Notes: generated by a model from the letters alone, not told the origin. A DNA stretch of 64,000 bases from Budorcas taxicolor (GCF_023091745.1 NC_068925.1:73287085-73351084); one strand, 5' to 3'. Shown: positions 23,405-34,132, numbered from the stretch's first letter. Numbers and translations: made by a program.

Positions 23405-23572
23405 GAGAAGGCTAATGATAGCTGCTGTCACAAATACCCCCAGAATTTCAGTGGCTTATATAAGAGGTTCCTTTTTCATTGACATCACGATAGGATTCAA
23501 GCTGATTTGGGGGATGCTATATTCCACATAACCTCCAAGGGACTCAGGCCCCTTCCATGCTGTGTCTACCAT
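23405..23572 (-). mobile_element. MaLR-like LTR fragment
   Basis: 'agctgctgtcacaaataccc' and 'atttcagtggcttatataag' resemble the antisense MaLR LTR end. It is strongly diverged. Confidence 0.4.
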
Positions 23573-24473
23573 CTTCAGTTGTTGTTCAGTTGCTAAGTTG
23601 TATCCAACTCTTTGTGACCCCATGAGCTGCAGCAGGCTTCCCTGTCCTTCACTATCTGCTGGAATTTGCTCAGACTCATATCCACTGTGTCTCCAGTGGA
23701 TATAGCCATCTCGTCCTCTCTCACCCCCTTCTCCTCCAGCCCTCTATCTTGCCCAGCATTAGGGTCTTTTCCAATGAATCAGCTCCTTGCATCAGGTAGC
23801 TAAAGCATTTATTGGAACTTCAGCATGAGTCCTTCCAGTGAATATTCAGGGTTGATTTCCTTTAGGATTGACTTCTTTGGTCTCCTTGCAATCCAGGGGA
23901 CTCTCAAGATTCTTCTCCAGCACCACAATTTGAAAGCATCAATTCTTTGGCACTCAGTCTACTTAGTGGTCCAACTCTCACATTCGTACATGACCACTGG
24001 AAAAACCATAGCTTTAACTAGATAGACATTTGTCAGCAAAGTGATATCACTGCTTTTTAATACGCTCTCTAGGTTTGTCATGGGCTTCCCTGGTGGCTCA
24101 GAGGTTAAAGCATTTGCCTGCAATGCGGGAAACCCGGGTTCAATCCCTGGGTCGGGAAGATCCCCTGGAGAAGGAAATGGCAACCCACTCCAGTATTCTC
24201 GCCTGGAGAATCCCCTGGTCAGAGGAGCCTGGTAGGCTACAGTCCACGGGGTTGCAAAGAGTCAGACATGACTGATCGACTTCACTTTCACTTTCTAGGT
24301 TTATCATAGCTTTTCTTCCAAGCAGCAAGCATCTTTTAATTTCATGGCTACAGTCACCATCCATAGTGATTTGAGCCCAAGAAAATAAAATCTGTCACTG
24401 TTTCTACTTTTTACCTGTTTGTCATGAAGTGATAGGACCAGATACCAGATATGTTAGCTTTTTGAATGTTGAG
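23573..24473 (-). pseudogene. BovB LINE 3' part, antisense, split by a SINE
   Basis: The 3' end is at 23573 ('gttgttcagttgctaagttg'). The sequence runs back through the C-terminal region of the protein to about 24473 ('tttgaatgttgag'), where it is 5'-truncated before the YADD box. It has many stops. The SINE at 24083-24293 interrupts it. Confidence 0.92.
24083..24293 (+). mobile_element. Bov-tA SINE nested in BovB
   Basis: Complete head (ggcttccctggtggctcaga) and body. The target duplication is tctaggtttgtcatg at 24068 and tctaggtttatcata at 24294, part of the host BovB. Confidence 0.96.
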
Positions 24474-24479
24474 TACCTG

Positions 24480-25090
24480 ACCTCAAAGAAGGCATGCCCT
24501 GGGGAGGAGAGAACTTGTAGAGAAAGTCTTCTTACAGTTAGCTCCTTGGCGTGGGAGTGACACTTTTTACACCTCGAATTCCATTGGCTGGACCTGGTTC
24601 CAGAGACCCGCCTAGATGGAAAGAGGCTGGGAAATGTGGTTAGCTGTGTGTCCAGGAGGAGGCAGCCTTGGTGAGTCTGACACAGACTCACCCGGAAACT
24701 TCTACGTGTTTTCCTTCTGTCTGCGACATAACCTGACCCTTGAGTGTTGTCATTAACAGTATGGAGGACCAAAGAGGAAACAGTGAACTGGAACCTGTCC
24801 AGTGCTTAGAGTAGTGACAAGTCATTCGCTCTGCCTGGCGAAGGGCCTCATTCTGCAGTTAGATTTTTGCTGTGTAAGGGAGACCAAAGTCTTCATTCAA
24901 AGAAATGTCTTTATGATGTTTATTTGCTTTTTAATAGAATTTGGGAAATTTTAATGGAAATCTCCTTTCTTTGTACCTTGGAATCATTTTGGAATGGGAG
25001 TTTGAGATTTGAATGGTATAGCTTCTGTAATATGTTTCAGCTCCCTTAGGAGATAAGAAAGAGTAAGTTGGCCTATGCAGAAGTTGTATA
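24480..25090. other. Intron stretch without recognised elements
   Basis: Nothing was identified. Confidence 0.5.
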
Positions 25091-25094
25091 GCTC

Positions 25095-25200
25095 TTCCTG
25101 TCCATCTCCCGCATTGTCTAGACAGGTGAACTGAGAGGTAACTGCATGGTCCAAATTTACACAGTAAGTTAGTGACCTACCTGGGTGGTAGACCCCATTT
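25095..25200 (-). repeat. MIR-like fragment
   Basis: 'agacaggtgaactgagaggt' and 'ttacacagtaagttagtgac' are antisense MIR landmarks. Confidence 0.5.
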
Positions 25201-25337
25201 TAAAGATTTCTACGCTAGTGTTCCTGCCCTACCACAGTGCTATTCCCTAGAGAATTGTTTGGCGAATAGCCCTGTCCCGGTGGGATTTGAAGGAAGAGGC
25301 TTTAAGCAGATGAAATCAGAAGGCTCCTTCTGGTTTT

Positions 25338-25379
25338 GAGATTCCCTGATTGACTGAGATTCCCTGATTGACTGAGATT
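25338..25379. repeat. 18-bp tandem duplication
   Basis: gagattccctgattgact occurs twice in a row, and a third unit starts (gagatt). Confidence 0.95.
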
Positions 25380-25489
25380 AAGTACATTTTGTCTGGCTGT
25401 ATCCCTGACCTGACTGAAGTGCTGTAACCTTCCAAGAGTTTGTAACTTTCCTGGGAAAACAGAATTTCAGTTCTTTATTCTTTTCAGTT

Positions 25490-25995
25490 GTTCCTTTATT
25501 TTTATCTTAAAAAATTATTTGTTCTTTAAATATGTAATTGTAAAGGTAACAATTTTTAATTGTAGAAGTTAAGTAAATATATGCAAGTGTAACAAAAATA
25601 TATATGAAATGTAATAAAAATTGCCTGTAATTCTATAACTTGACAGTGTAGCAATTATCCCTGTTAATGTTTTCTGTGTCTTTCCATGTGTGTTTCCTGA
25701 CCATTTTTCAATAGGAAATAAATATGCAACTCTAAAAATATTTCATATTACTTAATATGAAATATTACACAACCCTTAATACTGTTTTAAAATGAATAGA
25801 TGGAAAAATGCTCATATTTGTATTTGTATACATATATATAATATAATTAGAATGGAATTCAAATTTTATTTGTCTTATTTTTTATTTTAGCTTTTTATTT
25901 GCTTTTTAAAGGATGTTGGAAAAAACTAACGGAAATCTTCCTTCTGTATATGTTGGAATAAAATTTTTATTATATTGTGTTTAAGCATAAAAGTA
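25490..25995. other. AT-rich intron segment directly upstream of the exon
   Basis: Long A and T runs and TATA-like alternations. It contains a 30-bp near-perfect palindrome at 25737-25766. It gives way to GC-rich sequence about 60 bases before the exon. Confidence 0.7.
25737..25766. repeat. 30-bp palindrome
   Basis: aatatttcatatta, then a two-base spacer CT, then the exact reverse complement taatatgaaatatt. Confidence 0.95.
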
Positions 25996-26130
25996 TATAT
26001 GGGCATTTCTCTATGTCATGACTTATTCTGAAGCAATGTTTTAAGGGTTGCATAATCTAGCGTCTCATGGGATACGTGTGCTGAAGGAAGCCTCTTGGGA
26101 GGTGGCGGGACGGAGTTGGTGCTCTCTCTG

Positions 26131-26165
26131 TTCTCGGCCCTGACCCTGTGCCCCTTTCCTCCCAG
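26131..26165 (+). promoter_or_regulatory. KCNH1: Splice acceptor region of the KCNH1 exon
   Basis: A branch-point-like CCCTGAC with its A at about 26143 is followed by a C/T-rich tract (CCCCTTTCCTCCCAG) ending in AG at 26164-26165. The spacing of about 22 bases suits a mammalian 3' splice site. This acceptor lies exactly where the known 27-residue S3-S4 insert of the long EAG1 isoform joins the constitutive S4 sequence. Confidence 0.85.
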
Positions 26166-26595
26166 GGCATCAGCAGCCTGTTCAGCTCCCTGAAAGTTGT
26201 CCGGCTGCTCCGTCTGGGACGAGTGGCCCGGAAGCTGGACCACTACATTGAGTACGGAGCTGCTGTGCTGGTCCTGCTGGTGTGTGTGTTCGGGCTGGCC
26301 GCTCACTGGATGGCCTGCATCTGGTACAGCATCGGGGACTATGAGATCTTCGACGAGGACACCAAGACCATCCGCAACAACAGCTGGCTCTACCAGCTGG
26401 CCGTGGACACTGGCACCCCTTACCAGTTTAACGGGTCCGGCTCAGGGAAGTGGGAAGGGGGTCCCAGCAAGAATTCCGTCTACATCTCCTCGTTGTATTT
26501 CACCATGACCAGCCTCACCAGCGTGGGCTTTGGGAACATCGCGCCATCCACAGACATTGAGAAGATCTTTGCCGTGGCCATCATGATGATTGGCT
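26166..26595 (+). CDS. KCNH1: Internal exon of KCNH1 (EAG1/Kv10.1 potassium channel): S4, S5, pore, start of S6
   Basis: KCNH1 forms a tetrameric voltage-gated delayed-rectifier K+ channel of the plasma membrane, mainly in brain. The exon opens with GISSLFSSLK and carries the S4 charges (RLLRLGRVARK), S5 (about AAVLVLLVCVFGLAAHWMACIW), a turret with two N-glycosylation sequons (NNS, NGS), the pore helix and the SVGFGN filter, and the first part of S6 (KIFAVAIMMIG). Counting the first Gly as residue 345 of the long human isoform puts the sequons at 415 and 433 and the S4-S5 Gly at 375, which fits published KCNH1 numbering. The paralogue KCNH5 is excluded by the turret (FDEDTKTIRNNS, QFNGSGSGKW). 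The acceptor is phase 0 and the donor phase 1. The length is not a multiple of three, so skipping would shift the frame. From memory, human reads M and I where this copy has V and T (LAVDTGTPYQF). The open frame runs into the intron to 26687, but that tail is not channel sequence. Confidence 0.97.
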
Positions 26596-26602
26596 GTAAG
26601 TA
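26593..26602 (+). promoter_or_regulatory. KCNH1: Splice donor of the KCNH1 exon
   Basis: The coding sequence ends in GGC T and continues GTAAGT at 26596-26601, a near-consensus U1 site. The split codon T|NN is expected to become Ser (SLLYATIFG) with the next exon, which lies outside this window. Confidence 0.92.
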
Positions 26603-26699
26603 TCACAGTGGCTGGGCAAGGGGTGGGGCATTAAGTTTGTCCATCCTTTCGGTTAGCTGGAATAGGGCAATGGTTACAGTGCCGTAGGATCGGGGTGTT

Positions 26700-27400
26700 A
26701 CGGCTTAAAATAAGGGAGGGTTTTTTGTTTTTAAAGACTAGCTTTATAGTTTTCCTGTTAAACAGTATATATTTACTGCACAGAAATTCAGAAAATAACA
26801 AAAGAGCACAAAGTAGAAACTAATGACTAACCATACATAATTCTGTTTCTTAAAATTGCTGTTCACTTTTGGTGTTTCCCTTAGAGATTTTTGTCTATCC
26901 ATATCTGAACACACAGATAACACATTTTAATATTTAAAATGAGATCATGCTATACATTTTGGCATCCTTCTTGTTCATAGAACCATGAATTGTGGAAGTT
27001 TTTCCTCGGCAATTTAAAAATAGCTCTAGATTGCACACTTCAGTGTGGTACTAGAGAAAGGATGCATGAAAACAAAATCAGAAGTATCTCATTAATCTTT
27101 TGTATTGATTATATCTAGAAATAGTAATGGTTTTGCTAGAGTGGGTTAAGTAAAATACTCTAGTACAATAGTTTTGTATATATTTTTACTCTTTAATGCG
27201 AATCCTAGGAAAATTTTAAATCTTATTTCTATTAAACAGTGCTGAGCTAGATCAATATTTTTGATGTCTGCTTGGTGATTGAGAGATTTTCTAAATCCAA
27301 AAGAAAAAAACCTACAGGAATAAACAGCTCCTGTTCAGTTGAGAACTAATGGGGTTTTGGATTAACTTCACTGGACTGAAAAACAGAAACAACCCTAGTT
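26700..27400. other. AT-rich intron, probable old repeat
   Basis: 'atgagatcatgctatacatt' and 'atccttcttgttcatagaac' resemble the 3' region of old mammalian LINE or DNA elements. It was not assigned. Confidence 0.4.
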
Positions 27401-27407
27401 CTCGAGG

Positions 27408-27715
27408 AAAGTACACTTGGCCCTCTGTGTCCATGCTTTCTGCATCCTCGCATTCAACCAACCATGGATTGAAAATATTAAAAAGAGAAACTTCCAGAAA
27501 ATTCATGAACCTTAAATTTGCCACATACAGGCAATTATTTACATAGCATTTATATTATGCTAGGTACTATAAGTATCTAGGGATCATATAAAGTATATGG
27601 GAGGATATATGTAGGTTATAGACAAATAACTATGCCGTTTTATATAAGGGACTTAAAAATCTGTTGGTTTTCATATCTTCTAATCAACTGGTCCTAGAAC
27701 CAATTCCCTATGGAC
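27408..27715 (+). mobile_element. Tigger/MER2-type DNA transposon fossil
   Basis: 'ggccctctgtgtccatgctt', 'ttcaaccaaccatggattga', 'aggcaattatttacatagca' and 'ccgttttatataagggactt' follow a MER2-like element from end to end. Confidence 0.7.
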
Positions 27716-27727
27716 AGAGGAGTGAAA

Positions 27728-27898
27728 ATGAACCCATGGACTGTAGCCTAACTAGGTTCCTCCGTCCATGGGATTTTCCAGGCAAGAATACTGGAGTGGG
27801 TTACCATTTCCTTTTCTAGGAGATCTTCCCGACCCAGGGATTGAACCCAGGTCTCCTGCATTGTAGGCAGACACTTCACCATCTGAGCCACCAGGGAG
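27728..27898 (-). mobile_element. Bov-tA SINE (first of a tandem pair)
   Basis: Antisense body from 'acccatggactgtagcctaa' to the tRNA head complement 'gagccaccagggagg'. Confidence 0.92.
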
Positions 27899-27899
27899 G

Positions 27900-28070
27900 A
27901 TCTGAAAGTCACTCAGTTGTGTCCAGCTCTTTGCGACCCCATGGGCTATACAGTCCATGGAATTCTCCAGGCCCAACTACTGGAGTGGGGATATTCCCCA
28001 CCCAGTAATCGAACCAGGGTCTCCTGCTTTGCAGGTGGATTCTTTACCAGCTGAGCTACCAGGGAAGCCC
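27900..28070 (-). mobile_element. Bov-tA SINE (second of a tandem pair)
   Basis: Starts 'gaaagtcactcagttgtgtc', ends 'gctgagctaccagggaagccc'. It directly abuts the previous copy in the same orientation. The body is shortened. Confidence 0.92.
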
Positions 28071-28074
28071 TAAC

Positions 28075-29420
28075 CTTTTAAATGCCTGACCATTGACCAT
28101 TCTGTAGCTGTTGCCACTATTACCAAGTCTCAAAACAGCCTTGGGTCGTGAACAAGAATGAACTCCCCTCACTAAAGCGAGTCTTGGGGAAGATTAGGCC
28201 TAACTGGGCTGGGGAAAGCACGTGAACTGGAGTGGACTGGACTCATTGTGAACCTGCCAAATGCACCCTGTTGGTGCTTCCAGGACACACTGTGGTGTGA
28301 GAGAGGACAGACCTCCTGTGAAGCATGGGTTTGGACGGTAGTCTGGTCACAGGTGATGAAGCTGGGCCCTAGTTCCAGCTGGCAGAAACCCTTCTGCTTG
28401 ACGTGCTTCCTCAGGGTGGAATTGACATCTTGTTACACCAACCAGGGAGTTCTAAGACCTCAGGGAAACTGAGGCTTCAGTTTGTCTGGCTTTGTCCAGC
28501 CCATCCATGATCCAGGGACCCCTTGGCAAGTGGATTTTGTTACCTCTTTTGTCCCATTTGCAGCTTGCCTCCTTTTTATTTGCTATCACCTCATCATGTC
28601 TGATGTACTCCTTTCCTAAAAGCCCCTCTGCCATACCCAGGGACCGGCTCTGTGTGTTTACCGAATGTGTCTAAGGCTTAACTAGTTTGTGGGAAGTTGT
28701 GCTGGGGAACTTTTGAGTCCACTCTTTTTTTAAAATGGGTTTTAATAGAGATGATTGCCTGACCACGGGGAGCAGCATTAAGTATCTGTGGGTGGCTAAT
28801 TGCTTTAGCTTAATTAGAACTCGAGGTGCTTTCTCATGTCGTGTAAAAGGATTTAAGATCTTTGCTCTTCTAGAACTATTTCAGCCTTAACATCTCCTAG
28901 TTTTCTAGGCAGTGCTTGCAGCATTTTGTGAGCCTTGGGGGCACCAGTAAACAACCAGCTGCACCATGCTCCGGGCACAATTTCTGTCTCTTAGGGGGAA
29001 GATGAGATGCTCTGTCAATCGAAATACTTCATTATATGCATTACAGAAAATTTGCTGAGAGTGGTCAGTTAGGAAATAGGCTCCGTTTCATGAGCTCCCT
29101 GAAGGCTTTCAAATATGAGGAGACTTCCTTGCAACATTTTACCTGGAAGAGAAGATAAGAAAACAGCTCTGGTGGCATATGAGGATAAACTGTTTCTCCA
29201 AAGCCATCCTTCTCCAGAGAAAATAATTTCCTGGGTATAGTCTCTAAAGGAAAACCCAAACAATTAGCATCACCTCTTTTCTCTCCCCACCTTTTCAAAG
29301 CTTTGTAGTGTTTCCATTTATTTCTCTTTTTTAAAGTGTAATACAGAGGCAGTCACCTCTGCAATATGCCCCAAGTATGATATTTAGGTAGGCAAGTCTG
29401 CTTAATTGTTACTTTGTTTC
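28075..29420. other. Intron stretch, mostly unassigned
   Basis: No gene or certain repeat. It includes the homeodomain-like AT motif cluster at 28793-28820. Confidence 0.5.
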
Positions 29421-29424
29421 CCGA

Positions 29425-29600
29425 TCACTTGCTGTTTGCCAGGTGCTGTGCTAAATATTCTATACGAAAATCCTCCTGTTTACAACAACTCTGTGCCTTA
29501 GAGATTATTAAGTACATCTTGCAAGGAAATGGAAGCTGGGAGAAGCTAACTCCTTTGCCAAGAATGCATGGCTAGTATGTCGGAAAGACAGGATTTGTGT
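29425..29600 (-). repeat. MIR element
   Basis: 'tttgccaggtgctgtgctaa', 'tacaacaactctgtgcctta' and 'gccaagaatgcatggctagt' are in antisense MIR order. Confidence 0.65.
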
Positions 29601-29604
29601 CTGG

Positions 29605-31590
29605 GACTCTGAATTAAAAGCCCAGCTCTTCCCCCTGTGCCCATCTGCGATGGCGTGGACTGAGAACGCAGACCTCATCAGCCTGTCCTCTCTGGCACAC
29701 CACTCACACTTTGAAAATTCTCTCCATAAGCTTGAACAAGCCAGCGATTTCTACAGTGGGAAGTATTTGTACATTTGCCTGTTATTTTAACTTAAGAACA
29801 AGTTTACAGTAGAAACTTGGGGGACCAGGTCCTTCAGACACCAACCATTTTTTCAGCAACCTGTCACTTACAGTTACAGCTGTTCCCCTTTCCGTGTGAC
29901 AAGTCTGACAAATTCTTGTGCTAACAACAACACTATTGCCCTCTGTGTAATGCGCTGGTAATTATCCGTAAACTCACATTCCAGACAACCTTTGTTCAGG
30001 ACAGCTGCTGATGTCTTACTTGATTTACGGGGGTCTCTTTTATCTTGCTTTGCCTGTGTGCACACGTGCGCACTTGCATCCTTACTGCATGGCTCACCGG
30101 ATTGGATGACCCCAGAATTGGGATCTTGGTTAACAGGGAGCACTGACCACACCCTGCATTTATGCTCTGGGGTCAATGCCTCTCCCTCCCCAGTCCCCCA
30201 GAATCAGACTAGCATTCTTCAAGGGGAGTAGAGGGAAATAAAGCCAATGAGCTTTGAAGTACTGGTAACATAGTGATTTTCTCCTTTTTGCTTTGAATTT
30301 TATGTGCATCACTAATAGTATTTCCTGGTTATTCAGTTGCCACATATTAACCATGATATAGATTATCCAGAAGCCTTCCATTGCTTCTCCTCTTTGTTCT
30401 CTGTCACTGAACATCTTATGGCAACTTAGCTAACTCCCCAGAGGCTGCCAGGAAGCAGGAAAAGTAAGTATTTTCAAGTTTGCTCACGTTTCTCAATTCT
30501 GATTTTAAAAAATTGCAATAGGAAGAGGAGAAGACTTGGCTAAAATGAGCATTTGTGATCATCTCTGGATGTTGGGGATCTACAGTGTGTCCACCTCCTG
30601 GATTTCATGTCTAACTTGTAGGTGTTGACAAGTCAGCCCTGCCCTGATCCCTTTGCCGTCCTTGAACAGGTCCTCAGTGGTCTCCTGCAAGGCTCACCCT
30701 GTGGGGTGATGGGTGGACCCCTCTTTTACATGTGTAGGTGGCCTGTGTGTTGATGCTGAGAGAAGCACAAGGCCCCTCTGGCCCTCAGGGTGACATTTGG
30801 GAGAGGTGGCCTCATTTAGCAGCCACGTACCGAGTGCCTCCCTCGATAGACCTCTGAGGATGGAGGTGTCTCTGTGGGTGGCACTCCCAGGAGTCCGAGG
30901 TCTAGGGGGTGGACACTGGGGATTGTGGGCCTGTCGCCCACCAACCAGTGAATAGGGCCTGGAGATGGAGACTTCACTGTGGGCTGAGCCCTTCTGGGGC
31001 TTCTGAGGGAACCCTCAAAGGTAGGATTGTCAGGGATGAGGGGAGAGTTCCTTTATCTTGGGGTCTCAGTCTCAGGGGCATGACTGTGTCTGGGGGGATC
31101 TCTTCCAGGGAGGATTTGACGGTGAAGCAGCAGTTCTCGTTTTCTTAATATGGGCTTTGCACTTTTCTGATTCTCTCCTCATAATGTCATTGCTGTCATC
31201 CTGTCATTGTAATTAAGCCACATTCATTTCCTTTCTCTCTGATGATGGCAGGGGGTCTAGACATCACACTCCTCCTCCAGACGGCCTCCACCCCCCAAGC
31301 CCAGCCCTTACTGTTCTGTCTCTGCATATTTCCCCCCCTGTCCTCCTCCGCCTCAGCTCCTTAAACCCAGAGCAGAATGTGAGTGCTGAGGGGACTCTTG
31401 TGAGCATCTGTTGAGTCCACAGCGGTGCCTCCTAGTTCTGCTGGGCTGGATCTCATCCTGCTCAGGGCTTTAGTCAACCTCAGCCCACTCCCTCCCCCAC
31501 GTGGGGGCTGAGAGCTCCAAGAGAGTTATTGGACTCAACCATAGCGTTTCCTTACATCACCTTCTTTCTTGGCAGGAAGGGACACTAATA
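29605..31590. other. Intron stretch without recognised elements
   Basis: Short open frames of up to 100 codons show no domains; nothing was identified. Confidence 0.5.
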
Positions 31591-31595
31591 ACCTG

Positions 31596-31731
31596 CTGCT
31601 ACTGCTGCTGCTAAGTCATTTCAGTCGTGTCTGACTCTTAGCAACCCCATGGACTGCAGCCTTCCAGGCTCCTCCGTCCATGGGATTTTCCAGGCAAGAG
31701 TACTGGAGTGGGTCGCCAGTGCCTTCCCCGA
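31596..31731 (-). mobile_element. BOV-A2 SINE, half element
   Basis: (CTG)n head, 'ctaagtcatttcagtcgtgt', body, ending 'gtactggagtgggtcgccag'. Confidence 0.92.
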
Positions 31732-31734
31732 GTA

Positions 31735-32645
31735 ACTTCACCCTGCACAATTTGACCCGACTACCACCACCCTTGCAATATGCTTTGTGGCCCCCTTTCA
31801 GCTTAGATTGTTATTTGCAAGCAAATGGGGACTTTACCCTGGCTCCTTCAGGACTTTATTTAAGCATTCTTATTTCTTTTCATTCACCTTTATGGAATAT
31901 GCCTTTTTGCACTCTATACCATTATACTGGTTTTTCAAAAAGGATTGGGCCCGTCTCCCTGGAGGCTGTAAGATGCTCTTAAGAGACTTCAAACACATAC
32001 CAGACTCTTAATAAAATATTTATGGTCTTGTTGAATCTGAACCGTTGAGAAAGTTCTGGAGTTTTAGAAATGGTGTTCAGTGCTACTGGCAAAACTTCTT
32101 TATTAGTTAGGATATAGGTTTAGTTGCTGGACAGAGATGGGACATATGTTTCCTAAATGTGTAGGGCTGGACTGACTGCTCTGCAGTCATCAAAGCCCAG
32201 GTTTCTCTGCTGTCTTAAATTCATGACTTCCATACTGGGATCCCATATGGCTGTCCCAGCTTTGGCCATATGTTCTTTCTCCGGAAAATAGGGTGGGGTG
32301 GGACAGGGGTGGAACTGAACTCTCTTGCTGAGCTCCCTGAAGTGTCTTCCTTTTGAGGACAAGACTAGGAAGTTGTGCATGTTACCTTTGTTCATATCAC
32401 TTTTGCTGGCACTTGGTAACCTGGCCACATGCTTAGCTGCAAAGGAGGCTGGGAAATGTAGTCTTCTTCTGGGTGGTCATGCATCCAGGTAGGAATGCAG
32501 TGATACAGATAAGGAACACTGTTAGTGAGGGATGGCCAGTGGTGTGTGTCTACCTCAGCCTTTCTCCCTCTCCTCTTCTCCCCTCAACTGATACCAGCAA
32601 ACATTAGCCCTCTATGACAGGTAGGTATCGTTGGAACTTTGTCCC
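31735..32645. other. Intron stretch without recognised elements
   Basis: Nothing was identified. Confidence 0.5.
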
Positions 32646-32649
32646 TGAA

Positions 32650-32815
32650 TTGCTAGTTGAGGGGTTTGGGTTCAAGTCCTCAATAGTTTATACCTCTCTG
32701 CTTTAGTCTGTACCTTTCATTTCCTGTGGATTAGAGGTAAGAAGCTCTCCTGACCATCTCATTTGGCTGAAGTGAGAACTAACTGAAATAATCACATAGG
32801 GTAGCTCTTTGAAAA
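32650..32815 (+). repeat. MIR-like fragment
   Basis: 'ggggtttgggttcaagtcct', 'atttcctgtggattagaggt' and 'aactgaaataatcacatagg' follow MIR order, diverged. Confidence 0.5.
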
Positions 32816-33518
32816 GCTGAAAATCTACATTCAGACATCATGGTTTTCTTGTTAATAACATCGATCGTTTTTTGCTCATCCCAGTTATTTTCCTTCCTGT
32901 TCTTAGAAAAAAAGAAAATAATAATTGCTGCTCCCTTCTCAGGAACATGGGACTGCTGTTTAGTTTCATTTTAGGTTTATGCTCATTTTGGGAAATGGGG
33001 TCGTGTCCAGAGTGCTATGGCAGAAATAACTGTTCATTTCACATTTATTCTTAGAGATTTTTTTTTTTTTCTTAGCTGGCAAATCGGTGGTTTTTTCGTC
33101 TCTAGACCCTGATTATTTAAAAAGCTCTATTTACCATTCTCATTTCAGGTGACATCTCCATCTTTAACACAACCTTGAGCTTTCTGTCCTCTGCATCCTT
33201 GCCTGCTCTGCTCCAGGAGACCATCTCTGCTTATTACCTCCCGGCTCTATTGTCATCATACTTTTAAAGCTGATGGCCCTGCTTTGGGTTTACTTGCTGG
33301 CACTTAGAATCACACTGCTCTATAACACTCTTACGACCTCAGAGTTATCTTTGTTGTCTTCAGTATATTTTTGTCCATCTCCCATGACACTCTAGGCTCC
33401 CAGAGGGCAGGACCTCTGGGTCTCTCTGCCCTTTCACTTCTCTTTGTCTGGGCACATGCTGTTGAAATGTGAGAAAAAACACAAGCTTTGGAACCAACCA
33501 GTTCTTTAGACCTGTACT
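32816..33518. other. Intron stretch without recognised elements
   Basis: Contains a poly-T at 33059-33070. Nothing else was identified. Confidence 0.5.
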
Positions 33519-33566
33519 ATTAAAAAAATTTTTTTAAATTTAAGTATGGTTGATTTACAATGTGCC

Positions 33567-33613
33567 AGTCTCTGCCATACAGCAAAGTGACACAGTTATA
33601 CACATAAACACAT
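33567..33613. repeat. Left copy of a 41-47-bp direct repeat flanking a SINE
   Basis: agtctctgccatacagcaaa...cataaacacatg is repeated after the SINE at 33831-33871, where it has an 8-base internal deletion and a few substitutions. Confidence 0.85.
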
Positions 33614-33830
33614 GTGCGTGCCAAGTCATTTCAGTTGTGTTTGACTCTGCGACCCTACAGATTATAGCCGGCCAGGCTCCTCTGTCCATGGGATTCTCCG
33701 GGCAAGAATACAGAGTGGGTTGCCATCCCCTCCTCCAGGGGATTTTCCCGACCCAGGGATTAAACCTGCATCTCTTTCATCTCTTGATTGGCAAGTGAGT
33801 TATTTACCATTAGCGCCCCCTGGAAAGCCT
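33614..33830 (-). mobile_element. Bov-tA SINE nested in L1
   Basis: 'gtgccaagtcatttcagttg' to 'agcgccccctggaaagcc'. The tRNA-head complement has changed so that it reads AGCGCCCCCTGG, which resembles part of a CTCF site. Confidence 0.94.
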
Positions 33831-33871
33831 AATCTCTACTGTACAGCAAAGTGACTCAGATAAACACATAC
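33831..33871. repeat. Right copy of the direct repeat flanking the SINE
   Basis: aatctctactgtacagcaaa...cataaacacatac matches 33567-33613 and continues into the L1 body. Confidence 0.85.
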
Positions 33872-34132
33872 TTAAAAAAAAATTATTTTCCACTCTGGCT
33901 TATCACAGGATATTCAGTATGATTCCCATTAGTTCTTGTTTATCCATCCTACATTATACTAGTTTCCATCCATCCCTCTCCCTACCTCTCCGCCCCTTGG
34001 CAACCACAGGCCTATACTCTATGTCTGAGTCTGTTTCTCTTCCCTAGGTAGGTTCATTTGTGCTGTGTGTTAAATTCCACATATACGTGATATCATATGA
34101 TATTTGTCTTTTGGACTTACTTCTCTTAGTAT

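Larger units (their letters stand above)
1..26165 (+). other. KCNH1: KCNH1 intron upstream of the S4-pore exon
   Basis: No sequence matching the preceding KCNH1 exon (S1-S3, ending in the VNAFENVDE region) was seen among the translations. The stretch holds interspersed repeats and unassigned sequence only. It is called intron by position: the exon needs a 5' partner, and KCNH1 is known for very long introns. Confidence 0.85.

Noticed and set aside
26016..26306. 96-codon frame antisense to the KCNH1 exon
   Set aside because: It is the shadow of the coding exon on the opposite strand.
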